A DNA stretch of 64,000 nt from the NCBI RefSeq assembly GCF_001654985.1, contig NZ_LXEU01000066.1, positions 62,001 to 126,000 of the forward strand, in the 5' to 3' direction. Positions 8,411 through 18,405 of the stretch are shown here, piece by piece (position 1 is the stretch's first letter; each line of letters starts with the position of its first letter). The notes below the pieces were generated by a model. That model had not been told where the DNA came from. It made no database searches and saw only the letters and a program-made list of their open reading frames with translations. A program made the position numbers and the translations under genes. The stretch is from Kluyvera georgiana ATCC 51603. Its GTDB lineage: Bacteria > Pseudomonadota > Gammaproteobacteria > Enterobacterales > Enterobacteriaceae.

Positions 8411-9409
8411 TTACGCGTCCGGGAACTCACGAATAAAGCGCTCGACATCCTCGACCATATGGTCGTTGCCGACGAAGAATGAACGGCGCTGGTGCAGGCT
8501 TTCCGGCACGATATCCAGAATACGCTCTTTCCCATCGCTGGCCTTGCCGCCGGCCTGTTCCGCGAGGAACGCCATCGGGTTGCACTCATACAGCAGACGC
8601 AGCTTCCCTTCCGGGTGGCTGGCGGTGCTTGGGTACAGGTAGATGCCGCCTTTCAGCAGATTACGGTGGAAATCGGCCACCAGAGAACCGATGTAGCGTG
8701 AGGTGTACGGGCGCTGCGTGGACTTATCTTCTTCCTGGCAGAACTTGATGTACTTTTTCACGCCGTTCGGGAATTTGATGTAGTTACCTTCGTTGATCGA
8801 GTAAGTGCTGCCGCGCTGTGGGAAGCGCATGCGCTCCTGACACAGGCAGAATACGCCCAGCGACGGGTCGTAGGTAAAGGCATGTACGCCGCAGCCGGTG
8901 GTGTACACCAGCATGGTCGAGGAACCATATACCACATAACCGGCGGCCACCTGACGGTTGCCCGGTTGCAGGAAGTCTTCTTCGGTAACCGGCGTGCCGA
9001 CTGGCGTTACGCGGCGGTAAATCGAGAAAATGGTGCCGACAGAGACGTTAACGTCGATGTTAGATGAACCATCCAGCGGGTCCATCAGGACCACGTATTT
9101 CGCGTGTTCGCAGCCGTCGAAGACGACGATTTCATCTTCCTCTTCGGAGGCGATACCGGCGACGATGTCACGTGCACGCAGCGCAGCTTTCAGTTTCTCG
9201 TTCGCGAACAGATCGAGCTTTTGTTGTACTTCTCCCTGTACGTTTTCAGCGCCGCTGGCACCCAGGATATCGACCAGACCGGCCTTATTGATATCGCGGT
9301 GGATGATCTTAGCACCTAACTTTATTGCCGACAGCAAAGCAGTGAGTTCACCGGTTGCGTGTGAGAACTCGTGCTGTTTCTCGACAATAAATTCACCTAA
9401 CGTTTTCAT
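8411..9409 (-). CDS. fbp: Fructose-1,6-bisphosphatase class I
   Basis: Hydrolyses fructose-1,6-bisphosphate to fructose-6-phosphate plus phosphate in gluconeogenesis; cytoplasmic, Mg2+-dependent and inhibited by AMP in the family. 332 residues, identical in length to E. coli Fbp. The metal and substrate motif [10 protein letters not shown] is at residues 110-119, with the paired acids EEED near 89-92. The start [12 protein letters not shown] at 9409 matches E. coli and is preceded by AGGGAAAGTGTT as Shine-Dalgarno. The frame continues 45 codons further upstream, but that extension is not family-like. It is divergent from mpl. Confidence 0.97.
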   Translation of the reverse strand: MKTLGEFIVEKQHEFSHATGELTALLSAIKLGAKIIHRDINKAGLVDILGASGAENVQGEVQQKLDLFANEKLKAALRARDIVAGIASEEEDEIVVFDGCEHAKYVVLMDPLDGSSNIDVNVSVGTIFSIYRRVTPVGTPVTEEDFLQPGNRQVAAGYVVYGSSTMLVYTTGCGVHAFTYDPSLGVFCLCQERMRFPQRGSTYSINEGNYIKFPNGVKKYIKFCQEEDKSTQRPYTSRYIGSLVADFHRNLLKGGIYLYPSTASHPEGKLRLLYECNPMAFLAEQAGGKASDGKERILDIVPESLHQRRSFFVGNDHMVEDVERFIREFPDA

Positions 9410-9585
9410 AACACTTTCCCTGACAGTGGATGTTGAGTAAAACGGCTGCAACAATACTAACAAAGAATAAAAAAAATACGCACAGGTGAATCGCGCCAGC
9501 AAACTACGGAATATCCTGAAATGCATTTCTCTGCCGGCAAACATATGGGTAAAATGCGGGGCAGATAAAAAAAGGATAGTGACGT

Positions 9586-10953
9586 ATGCGCATTCATATT
9601 TTGGGTATTTGTGGCACTTTCATGGGCGGTCTGGCAATGCTGGCTCGTTCGCTGGGTCACGAAGTCACGGGTTCGGATGCCAATGTGTATCCCCCGATGA
9701 GCACGCTGCTTGAAAAGCAAGGCATTGATTTAATTCAGGGCTATGACGCCAGCCAGCTTGAACCGCAGCCGGACCTGGTCATCATCGGCAACGCCATGAC
9801 GCGCGGTAACCCGTGCGTGGAAGCGGTGCTGGAGAAGAACATTCCGTATATGTCCGGCCCGCAGTGGCTGCACGATTTCGTGCTGCGCGACCGCTGGGTT
9901 GTGGCGGTTGCCGGTACCCACGGTAAAACCACTACCGCCGGTATGGTGACCTGGATCCTTGAAGAGTGCGGCTACAAGCCGGGCTTCGTCATTGGCGGCG
10001 TACCGGGTAACTTCGAGGTTTCCGCACGTTTGGGCGACAGCCCGTTCTTCGTGATCGAAGCCGATGAATACGACTGCGCCTTCTTTGATAAGCGTTCCAA
10101 ATTCGTGCATTACTGCCCGCGCACCCTGATCCTCAACAACCTTGAGTTCGATCACGCGGATATCTTTGACGATCTGAAAGCTATCCAGAAACAGTTCCAC
10201 CACCTGGTGCGCATCGTGCCGGGACAGGGCCGTATCATCCTGCCGGAAAACGACGCGAACCTGAAACAGGTGATGGCGATGGGCTGCTGGAGCGAGCAGG
10301 AGCTGGTGGGCGAGCAGGGCCACTGGCAGGCGAAAAAGCTGAACACCGACGCCTCCGAGTGGGAAGTGCTGCTCGACGGTGAAAAGGTCGGAGAAGTGAA
10401 GTGGGGCCTGGTCGGCGAACACAACATGCATAACGGCCTGATGGCGATTGCCGCCGCGCGTCATGTCGGCGTGACGCCGGCCGATGCCGCCAACGCGCTG
10501 GGCAGCTTTATCAACGCCCGTCGCCGCCTGGAGCTGCGCGGTGAAGCCAACGGCGTTTGCGTTTACGACGACTTCGCGCACCACCCAACGGCTATCCTCG
10601 CGACGCTGCAAGCGCTGCGCGGCAAAGTCGGCGGTACGGCGAAAATCATCGCCGTGCTGGAACCGCGTTCGAACACCATGAAAATGGGCGTCTGCAAAGA
10701 CGACCTGGCGCCGTCTCTGGGCCGCGCGGATGAAGTGTTCCTGCTGCAGCCTCAGCACATTCCGTGGCAGGTTGCGGAAGTGGCGGAAGCCTGCGTGCAG
10801 CCAGCCCACTGGAGCGCCGACGTTGACGCGCTGGCGGATATGATCGTGAAAAGCGCCGAGCCGGGCGACCATATTCTGGTGATGAGCAACGGTGGGTTTG
10901 GCGGCATTCATCAGAAGCTGCTGGAAAGGCTGGAAAAGAAGGCTCAGCACTAA
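9586..10953 (+). CDS. mpl: UDP-N-acetylmuramate:L-alanyl-gamma-D-glutamyl-meso-diaminopimelate ligase
   Basis: Murein-recycling ligase: attaches the salvaged tripeptide L-Ala-gamma-D-Glu-mDAP to UDP-MurNAc using ATP, bypassing MurC, MurD and MurE. 455 residues; Mur ligase three-domain fold with N-terminal [16 protein letters not shown]-loop GTHGKTT at 110-116, the central [16 protein letters not shown] and the C-terminal [11 protein letters not shown]. The start is preceded by AAAGGAT. It has its own promoter region divergent from fbp. Confidence 0.96.
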   Translation: MRIHILGICGTFMGGLAMLARSLGHEVTGSDANVYPPMSTLLEKQGIDLIQGYDASQLEPQPDLVIIGNAMTRGNPCVEAVLEKNIPYMSGPQWLHDFVLRDRWVVAVAGTHGKTTTAGMVTWILEECGYKPGFVIGGVPGNFEVSARLGDSPFFVIEADEYDCAFFDKRSKFVHYCPRTLILNNLEFDHADIFDDLKAIQKQFHHLVRIVPGQGRIILPENDANLKQVMAMGCWSEQELVGEQGHWQAKKLNTDASEWEVLLDGEKVGEVKWGLVGEHNMHNGLMAIAAARHVGVTPADAANALGSFINARRRLELRGEANGVCVYDDFAHHPTAILATLQALRGKVGGTAKIIAVLEPRSNTMKMGVCKDDLAPSLGRADEVFLLQPQHIPWQVAEVAEACVQPAHWSADVDALADMIVKSAEPGDHILVMSNGGFGGIHQKLLERLEKKAQH

Positions 10954-10965
10954 ACGGCTGAGCTG

Positions 10966-11092
10966 GGCCCCCTCACCCTAACCCTCTCCCCATGTACGGT
11001 TGTACGGTCCGGGGAGAGGGGACCGATCGAGCAGCTAGCACGATTGGTTTTCTCCCTCGCCCCTTTGGGGAGAGGGCCGGGGTGAGGGGCCC
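10966..11092. repeat. About 125-bp intergenic inverted-repeat element, same family as at 2994-3103
   Basis: The left end CCCCCTCACCCTAACCCTCT begins near 10969 and the right end GGGGAGAGGGCCGGGGTGAG begins near 11068, again in inverted orientation. An internal extra GGGGAGAGGGG at 11021 lets alternative hairpins form. It lies between mpl and the acetyltransferase gene. Confidence 0.65.
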
Positions 11093-11126
11093 TGCTCAAC
11101 ACAACACTCTCCCTCGGTACCCAAAC

Positions 11127-11648
11127 ATGCTTACCGCCAAAAAAATCACTACCACCGATTCTCCCTTATTCCCGCCGCTCGATGCCCTCTATACCCACGC
11201 CTTTCCGTGGCACGAACAGTGCGAACTCCCCGCCAAACAGCGCGCGCTCAATGACCCACACTATGCGCTGGAAGCGTGGTTCGACGGTGAGTTATTCATC
11301 GGGATGAGCGGCACGTGGGCATTTGACGGCTATATCTACATCGAACATCTGGCCGTCGAGGGCAGCCTGCGCTCGCAGGGATACGGTAAGCGCCTGCTGG
11401 GGCAAATTCTCGAGCGCGCGTCGAAAACGATTCTGGAAATCGACCCGCTGACCACCGAGATTGCCCACAAGCGTCTGCGTTTTTATGAAGGCATGGGGTT
11501 CTTCGCTAACCCGTGGCCGCACGCGCACCCGACCTATCACGCTGGTATCACCGATCACGAATTAATTGTGCTGAGCTATCCGCAGGCGATTGATGAGGCG
11601 CAGTACCAGCGTTTCAACCATGATTTGTGCCGGATTGTGATGGCGTAA
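11127..11648 (+). CDS. GNAT-family N-acetyltransferase, substrate unknown
   Basis: 173 residues from the ATG at 11127 (MLTAKKITTTDSPLFPPLD). The GNAT core is visible: IYIEHLAVEGSLRSQGYGKR, with RSQGYGKRLLG the acetyl-CoA pyrophosphate loop (Q/RxxGxG/A), and a later strand with RLRFYEGMGFFANPW, the usual end of the fold. An in-frame extension back to 10992 only translates the repeat element and is rejected. No counterpart lies here in E. coli K-12. Transfer of an acetyl group to a small amine is the family expectation; the substrate cannot be deduced. Confidence 0.85.
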   Translation: MLTAKKITTTDSPLFPPLDALYTHAFPWHEQCELPAKQRALNDPHYALEAWFDGELFIGMSGTWAFDGYIYIEHLAVEGSLRSQGYGKRLLGQILERASKTILEIDPLTTEIAHKRLRFYEGMGFFANPWPHAHPTYHAGITDHELIVLSYPQAIDEAQYQRFNHDLCRIVMA

Positions 11649-11659
11649 CGCGTTATCAT

Positions 11660-11741
11660 TGCCGGATGGCGGCATAAACGCCTTATCCGGCCTACAATTG
11701 GCACCGAATGTAGGCCTGATAAGCGAAGCGCCATCAGGCGG
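11660..11741. repeat. BIME: two REP units of different subtype
   Basis: GCCGGATGGCGGC ... TTATCCGGCCTAC, then GTAGGCCTGATAAGCG ... CATCAGGCG. It lies between the convergent acetyltransferase gene and darP. Confidence 0.87.
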
Positions 11742-11751
11742 TCACACGCAG

Positions 11752-11784
11752 ATAAAAAAATACCCTCACGAAGAGGGCATTTTA
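11752..11784 (-). terminator. Terminator of darP
   Basis: Read on the minus strand: GCCCTC, loop TTCGT, GAGGGT, followed by a run of seven T. It lies a few bases past the darP stop. Confidence 0.8.
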
Positions 11785-11791
11785 CGGAAGC

Positions 11792-12343
11792 TTATTCCTG
11801 GTTTTCAGACAGCTCGCGCAGGTACTGGAAGATCTGGCGGGAAGATTTCGGCGGCTTGTTGCCGGCTTTTTCTTTCCTGGCGTTACGCACCAGCGAACGC
11901 AGCTGTTGGCGATCGGCGGCGGGCCACAGATTCATCACTTCTTCGATGGCTTCATCGCTACCGTCGACCATACGGTCACGCAGTTGCTCCAGCTTATGGA
12001 ACACAACGACCTGCTGGTTGTGACGGTTTTTCAGCTTATCCAGCGCCTGGCGGTAAGGTTCAACGTCGCGCTGACGCAGCATTTTACCAATCAGCTGCAG
12101 CTGGCGGCGGCGGCCTTCCATCTTAATGCGCTGCGCCAGTTCAATGGCGGCGCGCAGGTCGGCGTCCAGCGGGATTTTATCCAGCGCGTTCTTACCGAGC
12201 TCAACCAGTTCTACCCCAAGCTTTTTCAGCTCTTCGGCATCACGTTTAATTTCACTCTTGCTGACCCAGATAATTTCATCATCTTCGTCCTCGATATCAT
12301 CACCGGGGACTTCGTCGAGCCAGTCTTCGGGCTGCTTTGTCAT
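11792..12343 (-). CDS. darP: DarP (YjgA), ribosome-associated 50S assembly factor
   Basis: 183 residues, the exact E. coli length, starting [20 protein letters not shown]. The family is a helical, highly charged cytoplasmic protein that binds late 50S precursors near the peptidyl transferase centre. The segment with residues [17 protein letters not shown] and the C-terminal [15 protein letters not shown] are conserved. An AAGGAGCC Shine-Dalgarno precedes the ATG. It is divergent from pmbA with 106 bases between. The older name yjgA is synonymous. Confidence 0.94.
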   Translation of the reverse strand: MTKQPEDWLDEVPGDDIEDEDDEIIWVSKSEIKRDAEELKKLGVELVELGKNALDKIPLDADLRAAIELAQRIKMEGRRRQLQLIGKMLRQRDVEPYRQALDKLKNRHNQQVVVFHKLEQLRDRMVDGSDEAIEEVMNLWPAADRQQLRSLVRNARKEKAGNKPPKSSRQIFQYLRELSENQE

Positions 12344-12449
12344 TTCAGGCTCCTTAAAAAAGAGGCTAATACTAACAGCTTGAGCGCATACTGAGAAAGG
12401 GTTCTCTGTTAGACTTCATTTAACTTTACCTCAGATTATGGCTTAGACG

Positions 12450-13790
12450 ATGAAAGTGATCACACAAGTTGCGGAACAACGTATTGCGCTGGAAAAAGCG
12501 GTCTCCACGGCACTCGAGCTGGCAGCCGCTCAATCGGACGGCGCGGAAGTCGCGGTCAGTAAGACCACCGGTATCAGCGTCAGCACGCGCTACGGTGAAG
12601 TTGAAAACGTCGAATTCAACAGCGATGGCGCGCTGGGCATCACCGTTTATCACCAGAATCGTAAAGGCAGCGCTTCCTCCACTGACCTGAGCCCGGACGC
12701 CATCGCCCGTACCGTACAGGCGGCGCTGGATATTGCCCGCTACACCTCGCCGGACCCGTGTGCGGGCGTGGCGGACAAAGATCTGCTGGCCTTTGACGCG
12801 CCGGATCTTGACCTGTTCCACCCGGCGGAAGTCTCCCCGGATGAAGCGATTGAACTGGCGGCCCGCGCGGAGCAGGCTTCCCTGAAAGCCGACAAACGCA
12901 TCACCAACACCGAAGGCGGCAGCTTCAACAGCCACTACGGCATTAAAGTCTTTGGCAACAGCCACGGTATGTTGCAGAGCTACAGCTCAACCCGTCATTC
13001 CCTTTCCAGCTGCGTGATTGCCGAAGCGAACGGCGATATGGAGCGTGATTACGCCTACACCATCGGCCGCGCGCTGGGCGACCTGAAGTCTCCGGAATGG
13101 GTCGGCGAAGAGTGCGCACGCCGTACTCTGTCTCGTCTGGAGCCGCGCAAACTCTCTACCATGCAGGCACCGGTGATTTTTGCCAATGAAGTGGCAACCG
13201 GGCTGTTCGGTCACCTGGTCGGCGCGATTGCCGGTGGCTCGGTGTACCGTAAATCGACCTTCCTGCTGGACTCGCTGGGTAAGCAAATTCTGCCGGAATG
13301 GCTGACCATTGAGGAGCATCCGCATCTGCTGAAAGGGCTGGCTTCGACGCCGTTCGACAGCGAAGGCGTGCGTACCGAGCGTCGTGACATTATCAAAGAC
13401 GGTATCCTGACCCAGTGGCTGCTGACCAACTACTCCGCGCGCAAGCTGGGCCTGAAGAGCACCGGTCACGCGGGCGGCATCCACAACTGGCGCATCAAGG
13501 GCCGCGGCCTGAGTTTTGAAAAGTTGCTTAAAGAGATGGGCACGGGTCTTGTCGTCACCGAATTGATGGGGCAGGGTGTTAGCGGCATTACCGGCGACTA
13601 CTCGCGCGGTGCCTCAGGTTTCTGGGTGGAGAACGGTGAAATTCAGTATCCGGTGAGCGAAATCACCATCGCGGGCAACCTGAAAGACATGTGGCGCAAT
13701 ATTGTCACCATCGCCGACGATATTGAGACACGGAGTAATATCCAATGTGGTTCGGTACTGTTGCCGGAGATGAAAATCGCCGGGCAGTAA
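12450..13790 (+). CDS. pmbA: PmbA/TldE, metalloprotease partner subunit
   Basis: 446 residues. TldE forms a heterodimer with TldD; together they process the peptide antibiotic microcin B17 and degrade CcdA. TldE lacks the zinc-binding catalytic motif, which TldD provides. Sequence is near-identical to E. coli from [20 protein letters not shown] onward. E. coli PmbA starts four codons earlier (MALAM); here the matching frame reads ATG GCT TAG ACG ATG, so a stop codon blocks that start and ATG at 12450 must be used. cybC follows 60 bases downstream. Confidence 0.96.
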   Translation: MKVITQVAEQRIALEKAVSTALELAAAQSDGAEVAVSKTTGISVSTRYGEVENVEFNSDGALGITVYHQNRKGSASSTDLSPDAIARTVQAALDIARYTSPDPCAGVADKDLLAFDAPDLDLFHPAEVSPDEAIELAARAEQASLKADKRITNTEGGSFNSHYGIKVFGNSHGMLQSYSSTRHSLSSCVIAEANGDMERDYAYTIGRALGDLKSPEWVGEECARRTLSRLEPRKLSTMQAPVIFANEVATGLFGHLVGAIAGGSVYRKSTFLLDSLGKQILPEWLTIEEHPHLLKGLASTPFDSEGVRTERRDIIKDGILTQWLLTNYSARKLGLKSTGHAGGIHNWRIKGRGLSFEKLLKEMGTGLVVTELMGQGVSGITGDYSRGASGFWVENGEIQYPVSEITIAGNLKDMWRNIVTIADDIETRSNIQCGSVLLPEMKIAGQ

Positions 13791-13850
13791 TCACGTGTTG
13801 GGCGCATCCTGCTGCGCCCGTTCGCTTAAATAATAAAAAGGAAGTGAGCA

Positions 13851-14237
13851 ATGCGTAAAAAACTGGTAGCGATGCTGGCGGTCTCCGCGCTGGCACTGGG
13901 TTCGGCGTCAGCGTTTGCCGACCTGGGCGAAGATATGGACACCCTGGCGGAAAATCTGCAGGTGGTGCAGAAAACCTCCGATGCGGGTGAGCTGAAAGCG
14001 GCGCTGACGAAGATGCGCACCGCAGCAGAAGACGCCAAAAAAGAGACCCCGCCGAAGCTGGAAGGCAAAGCGGCGGACAGCGCGGAAATGAAAGACTATC
14101 GTCACGGTATGGATACGCTGATTGGTCAGATTGACGGTGCGCTGAAGCTGGCGAACGAGGGCAAAGTGAAAGAGGCCCAGGCCGCCGCGGAAGATTTCAA
14201 AACCACCCGCAACGAGAACCACAAGAAGTTCCGCTAA
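13851..14237 (+). CDS. cybC: Cytochrome b562, intact, with signal peptide
   Basis: Small periplasmic four-helix-bundle haem b protein. 128 residues; a signal peptide ends near residue 22 (ALGSASAF, then ADLGEDM). The axial ligands are both present: Met29 (Met7 of the mature protein) and His124 (mature His102) in NENHKKFR. In E. coli K-12 the gene is defective at its 5' end, but here it is complete. A good AAAAGGAAGTG Shine-Dalgarno precedes the ATG. Physiological electron partners are unknown. Confidence 0.95.
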   Translation: MRKKLVAMLAVSALALGSASAFADLGEDMDTLAENLQVVQKTSDAGELKAALTKMRTAAEDAKKETPPKLEGKAADSAEMKDYRHGMDTLIGQIDGALKLANEGKVKEAQAAAEDFKTTRNENHKKFR

Positions 14238-14317
14238 CGCCTTTTCCGGAAGGTGTCGCCCGATGCCTTCCGCTCTCTTCTACGTCGCCCGTTGTTATCG
14301 ACCATCAAGGAACCACC

Positions 14318-15460
14318 ATGCCGTCTCATCTGCTTGTCGCCTCTTTTTCCCTGCTCGCCACCAGCGCCGTTGCACAAACGCAGTACGCCTGGGTCGGTAC
14401 CTATGCGCCAAATGGCGAAGGGCTATACCGCTTTAGCGTTGATGCTGAAAGCGGCGAGCTGCGCGATAAAACGCTGGTCAGCTCGCGACCCGATCTCGCT
14501 CAGCTCACCGTGGCGCGCGACGGCAAAACGCTGTATGCCGCCAGCGAAGTGGAGCAGGGTGTAGTGCAGGCGTGGCGGATTGACGCGCAGGGAGAATTGA
14601 CCAGCCTCAACCAGGTGGCTTCCGGCGGTGCGGGCCCGGTCTATCTGGCGTTGACGGCGGATGGCCGCTACCTGCTGGTAGCGAACTACACCAGCGGCTC
14701 CATTGCGGTATTGCCGGTGAACGAAGACGGTAGCCTGAGTGAGGCGGTTGATGTTCACCAGGACAGCGGCCCGACCGGCGCCTCGCGACCGGAGGCAGCA
14801 GTAGAAGGGAGTTTCGCCATCAGCGGCCACAGCAGTCCGCATGCGCATATGGTCCGCGCGGATCGGAGCGGACGCTTTGTCTACGCTACCGATCTCGGGC
14901 TGGACCGGATCTATCAGTACAGGATGGATCCGGCGAGCGGCAAGCTCACGCCGAACGATCCGCCGTATATTGCGGCGTCGTCGGCGGGCGCGGGGCCGCG
15001 CCATTTTGTTTTCACGCCTACGGGGGATGGGCTGTGGTTGGTGAATGAAGAGTCTTCAACGCTGACCTATTACCACCTTGATACCGACAGCGGGCTGCTG
15101 CGCGAAGGCCAGACGGTTTCGGTGCTGCCGGAAACCTACAAGGGGACGAGCTTTGCGTCGGGGCTGGTACTCAGCCAGGACGGCAAGCAACTGTACGTTG
15201 CCAACCGCTTACGCAACAGTATTGCCCACTTTACGGTGCAGGCCGACGGCAGTCTGAAATGGCAGGACGATATCTGGACGCGGGGAGATTACCCGCGCAC
15301 GCTCACCCTTGATAGCCAGGGCCGCTGGCTGTACGTGATGAACCAGCGTAGCGACAATATTACTCGCTTCCGCGTCGATCCGCGCAGCGGTGCGCTGACC
15401 TTTGAGCCGGACTACACGCCGGTCGGCAGCCCGTCACAGATGGTGATGTCGGTACGTTAA
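14318..15460 (+). CDS. Secreted lactonase-family seven-bladed beta-propeller protein
   Basis: 380 residues. The first 20 (MPSHLLVASFSLLATSAVAQ) look like a signal peptide, unlike cytoplasmic 6-phosphogluconolactonase Pgl. The rest shows repeated blade patterns such as VARDGKTLYAASE, LTADGRYLLVAN, HAHMVRADRSGRFVYATDLG, GAGPRHFVF and DSQGRWLYVMNQRSDNI, characteristic of the lactonase (YbhE/Pgl-like) propeller. The likely location is periplasmic. Hydrolysis of a sugar lactone is the family guess; no substrate is evident. It sits 80 bases after cybC and converges on nrdG. AAGGAACC precedes the ATG. Confidence 0.87.
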   Translation: MPSHLLVASFSLLATSAVAQTQYAWVGTYAPNGEGLYRFSVDAESGELRDKTLVSSRPDLAQLTVARDGKTLYAASEVEQGVVQAWRIDAQGELTSLNQVASGGAGPVYLALTADGRYLLVANYTSGSIAVLPVNEDGSLSEAVDVHQDSGPTGASRPEAAVEGSFAISGHSSPHAHMVRADRSGRFVYATDLGLDRIYQYRMDPASGKLTPNDPPYIAASSAGAGPRHFVFTPTGDGLWLVNEESSTLTYYHLDTDSGLLREGQTVSVLPETYKGTSFASGLVLSQDGKQLYVANRLRNSIAHFTVQADGSLKWQDDIWTRGDYPRTLTLDSQGRWLYVMNQRSDNITRFRVDPRSGALTFEPDYTPVGSPSQMVMSVR

Positions 15461-15471
15461 ATCAGATCTGA

Positions 15472-15936
15472 TTAACGTAGGTGGTGCACGACCTGATTGC
15501 TGCTGCCGCGCCAGATCAGCGCCGGGTCTTTTAAATCCTGCACAAACTTGCCGTCCACCAGCACGTTGATCAGATCAACGACTTCCATTTGCGCGGCATT
15601 CAGTTCGTCAATCTTGTAGCCGGTCCACACCCAGATATCTTTGCCGGGACATTCAGCGTGGATGCGTTGCACCAGCTTGAGGATCTCCGGCACGTTCTGC
15701 GGATGCAATGGGTCACCGCCGGAGAGCGAAATTCCCTGGCGCTTGACGCGGGTGTCGTTGAGGTCGGCGATGATGCGGTCGGCCATCTCGGCGGTGAACG
15801 GCTGGCCGGAGTTCACGCGCCAGGTGCTCTTGTTGTAGCAGCCGGGGCATTCGTGAACGCAGCCGGCAACGAACAGGGTGCAGCGCGTGCCGGGGCCGTT
15901 GACGATATCGACGGGGTAGTATTGATGGTAATTCAT
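15472..15936 (-). CDS. nrdG: Anaerobic ribonucleotide reductase activating protein (radical SAM)
   Basis: 154 residues. It uses S-adenosylmethionine and a 4Fe-4S cluster to generate the glycyl radical on NrdD. The cluster triad is C26, C30 and C33 in AGCVHECPGCYN, and a glycine-rich SAM segment ISLSGGDPLHPQN follows. It lies downstream of nrdD with about 170 bases of repeats between the two, so it is probably the second gene of an nrdDG operon. The stop is ten bases from the convergent lactonase gene. Confidence 0.96.
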   Translation of the reverse strand: MNYHQYYPVDIVNGPGTRCTLFVAGCVHECPGCYNKSTWRVNSGQPFTAEMADRIIADLNDTRVKRQGISLSGGDPLHPQNVPEILKLVQRIHAECPGKDIWVWTGYKIDELNAAQMEVVDLINVLVDGKFVQDLKDPALIWRGSSNQVVHHLR

Positions 15937-15963
15937 TTTCGCATTCCAGATGGAACGGCACCT

Positions 15964-16036
15964 GTAGGCCGGATAAGCGCGCCATCCGGCAATCGGCTCA
16001 GGTTTGCCTGATGGCGCTGCGCTTATCAGGCCTACG
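15964..16036. repeat. BIME: two REP units within the nrdDG operon
   Basis: GTAGGCCGGATAAGCG ... CATCCGGC, then GCCTGATGGCGCTGCGC ... ATCAGGCCTAC. Located between nrdD and nrdG; expected to form stable hairpins in the mRNA. Confidence 0.87.
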
Positions 16037-16060
16037 TTGGTGCAATTCGCTGTGAACGAT

Positions 16061-16090
16061 TCCCTCTCCCCTGAGGGAGAGGGTGAGGGG
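16061..16090. repeat. Short member of the GGGAGAGGGTGAGGG inverted-repeat family
   Basis: TCCCTCTCCC at 16061-16070 and GGGAGAGGGTGAGGGG at 16075-16090 form a compact hairpin. It looks like the two ends of the elements at 2994 and 10966 joined without the middle. It lies 15 bases from the nrdD stop and may act as a hairpin in the nrdDG message. Confidence 0.6.
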
Positions 16091-16105
16091 ATAAACCGCT
16101 CGGCC

Positions 16106-18244
16106 TTAACCGAGCTGCCCGTTACCCAGGTGTTTAACGCGGCGCTTTACTTCTTCCTGCTTACCGGCGTTGAACGGACGGGCATCCGGGCTTCCGAGGT
16201 AGCCGCACACGCGGCGGGTGACCGACACGCGAGCCGCGTCATGGTTACCGCATTTCGGGCAGGTGAAGCCTTTGCTGGTGCATTCGAACTCACCGGTAAA
16301 GCCGCACTCGTAGCATTCGTCGATCGGCGTGTTGGTTCCGTAGTACGGCACGTGCTGGTAGCTGTAGTCCCACACGTCTTCCAGCGCTTTCAGGTTGTGC
16401 TGAATGTTCGGGTACTCGCCGTAGCAAATGAAGCCGCCGTTCGCCAGCGGCGGGTACGGTGCTTCAAAGTCGATTTTGTCGTACGGGTTAACTTTCTTCT
16501 CCACGTCGAGGTGGAAGCTGTTGGTGTAGTAGCCTTTGTCGGTTACGCCTTCCACCACGCCAAACTCGGCGGTGTCGAGACGACAGAAGCGGTCGCACAG
16601 GTTTTCGCTCGGCGTGCTGTACAGGCTAAAGCCGTAGCCGGTTTCCTCTTTCCACTGGTCAACGGCATCGCGCAGACGCTGAACGATCGCCACGCCTTTT
16701 TCACGCAGCATTTCGTTGTCGTACATATGCTGATTGCCGAACAGCGCGTTGATGGTCTCGTGGATACCGATGTAGCCCAGAGAGATGGAGGCGCGACCGT
16801 TTTTGAAGATTTCTGAAACGTCGTCGTCTGCTTTCAGACGCACGCCGCAGGCCCCTTCCATGTAGAGGATAGGTGCCACACGGGCTTTCACCCCTTCCAG
16901 GCGGGCAATACGGGTCATCAGCGCTTTACGCGCCAGCACCAGACGTTCGTCGAGCAGAGACCAGAACGTGGCTTCATCGCCTTTGGCCTCCAGCGCAATG
17001 CGCGGCAGGTTAAGGCTGATCACGCCGAGGTTGTTACGCCCATCGTGAACCTGCTCGCCGTTTTCATTCTCCCACACGCCGAGGAAGCTGCGGCAGCCCA
17101 TCGGGGTTTTAAACGAACCGGTGACTTTCACCACCTGATCGTAGTTGAGGATGTCCGGATACATGCGCTTGCTCGCGCACTCCAGAGCCAGCTGTTTGAT
17201 GTCGTAGTTGGCATCGCCCGGCTTGTGGTTCAGACCGTCGCGAATGGCAAACACCAGCTTCGGGAACACCGCGGTTTTGCGGTTTTTGCCGAGGCCCGCG
17301 ATACGATTACGCAGAATAGACTGCTGAATCAGACGCGATTCCCAGCTGGTGCCGAGGCCGAAGCCAAAGGTCACGAACGGGGTCTGGCCGTTGGCGGTGT
17401 GCAGCGTGTTGACTTCATACTCCAGCGACTGGAAGGCGTCATAGCACTCTTTTTCCGTGCGGGAGCGAGCGTACTCTTCCGCGTTCGGAATCTGCCACTC
17501 GTTGGCGATTTTACGATGCTTGTTGAAGCTTTCGGTGACGAACGGCGCCAGTACTTCATCAATGCGGTTGATGGTGGTGCCGCCGTAAATGTGGCTGGCG
17601 ACCTGCGCGATAATCTGCGCGGTTACCGCCGTGGCGGTCGAGATGGATTTCGGCGGCTCAATTTCCGCGTTACCCATTTTGAAGCCCTGGGTCAGCATGC
17701 CTTTCAGATCGATCAGCATGCAGTTGAACATCGGGAAGAACGGCGAGTAGTCGAGGTCATGGTAGTGAATCACGCCGCGCTCGTGCGCCATGACCACGTC
17801 GTGCGGCAGCAGGTGCTGGCGAGCGTAGTGTTTGGCCACGATACCGGCCAGCAGGTCGCGCTGGGTCGGGATCACTTTACTGTCTTTGTTGGCGTTTTCG
17901 TTAAGCAGCGCCGAGTTGGTCTGCTCAACCAGGCCGCGAATTTCCTGGTTCAGGCGGCCGCGCTTCTCGCGCTGGCTATCGCGGTCATGGCGATATTCGA
18001 TGTAGGCGCGAGCGAGCTGTTTGTACGGCCCGGACATCAGCTGGTTTTCAACGGCGGTCTGAATTTCGTTGATATCAACCTGCGGCTGGCCCTGCATTTG
18101 TTGGCTAACGATTGCTGCGACGGTGGCGCAATAGTCTGCGTCATCGACTCCCGCTGCTTTAGCTGCACGCAGAATTGCTTCTTTGATGCGCTCTGATTTG
18201 AACGGCACTTTACAGCCATCTCGTTTCATCACATGCGGTGTCAT
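16106..18244 (-). CDS. nrdD: Anaerobic ribonucleoside-triphosphate reductase, class III
   Basis: Oxygen-sensitive reduction of NTPs to dNTPs with formate as reductant. 712 residues from MTPHVMKRDGCKVPF, the E. coli length. An N-terminal ATP-cone (about 1-95) is followed by the ten-stranded barrel. The glycyl radical site is G681 in RVCGYLG. The structural zinc ligands are visible just before it in CYECGFTGEFEC and CPKCGNH. A GTG two codons upstream (18250) is possible but not family-like. Promoter elements for FNR and NrdR lie upstream at 18406-18462. Confidence 0.97.
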   Translation of the reverse strand: MTPHVMKRDGCKVPFKSERIKEAILRAAKAAGVDDADYCATVAAIVSQQMQGQPQVDINEIQTAVENQLMSGPYKQLARAYIEYRHDRDSQREKRGRLNQEIRGLVEQTNSALLNENANKDSKVIPTQRDLLAGIVAKHYARQHLLPHDVVMAHERGVIHYHDLDYSPFFPMFNCMLIDLKGMLTQGFKMGNAEIEPPKSISTATAVTAQIIAQVASHIYGGTTINRIDEVLAPFVTESFNKHRKIANEWQIPNAEEYARSRTEKECYDAFQSLEYEVNTLHTANGQTPFVTFGFGLGTSWESRLIQQSILRNRIAGLGKNRKTAVFPKLVFAIRDGLNHKPGDANYDIKQLALECASKRMYPDILNYDQVVKVTGSFKTPMGCRSFLGVWENENGEQVHDGRNNLGVISLNLPRIALEAKGDEATFWSLLDERLVLARKALMTRIARLEGVKARVAPILYMEGACGVRLKADDDVSEIFKNGRASISLGYIGIHETINALFGNQHMYDNEMLREKGVAIVQRLRDAVDQWKEETGYGFSLYSTPSENLCDRFCRLDTAEFGVVEGVTDKGYYTNSFHLDVEKKVNPYDKIDFEAPYPPLANGGFICYGEYPNIQHNLKALEDVWDYSYQHVPYYGTNTPIDECYECGFTGEFECTSKGFTCPKCGNHDAARVSVTRRVCGYLGSPDARPFNAGKQEEVKRRVKHLGNGQLG

Positions 18245-18405
18245 GATCACTCCAATATTTATAAGAACAGGTTATCCACAGAGGTGGGAAAACAACGATT
18301 GGCGTATTTACTCCATTAACCAACACTTTCCCCCGCGTGTGGCCCAGGTTATCCACATATCGGCTATCTTTTTCGTGATTCTCATTGTGCAATGATAGAC
18401 GATAA

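Noticed and set aside
10992-11126. N-terminal extension of the acetyltransferase
   Set aside because: Translates an intergenic inverted-repeat element; no GNAT-like residues.
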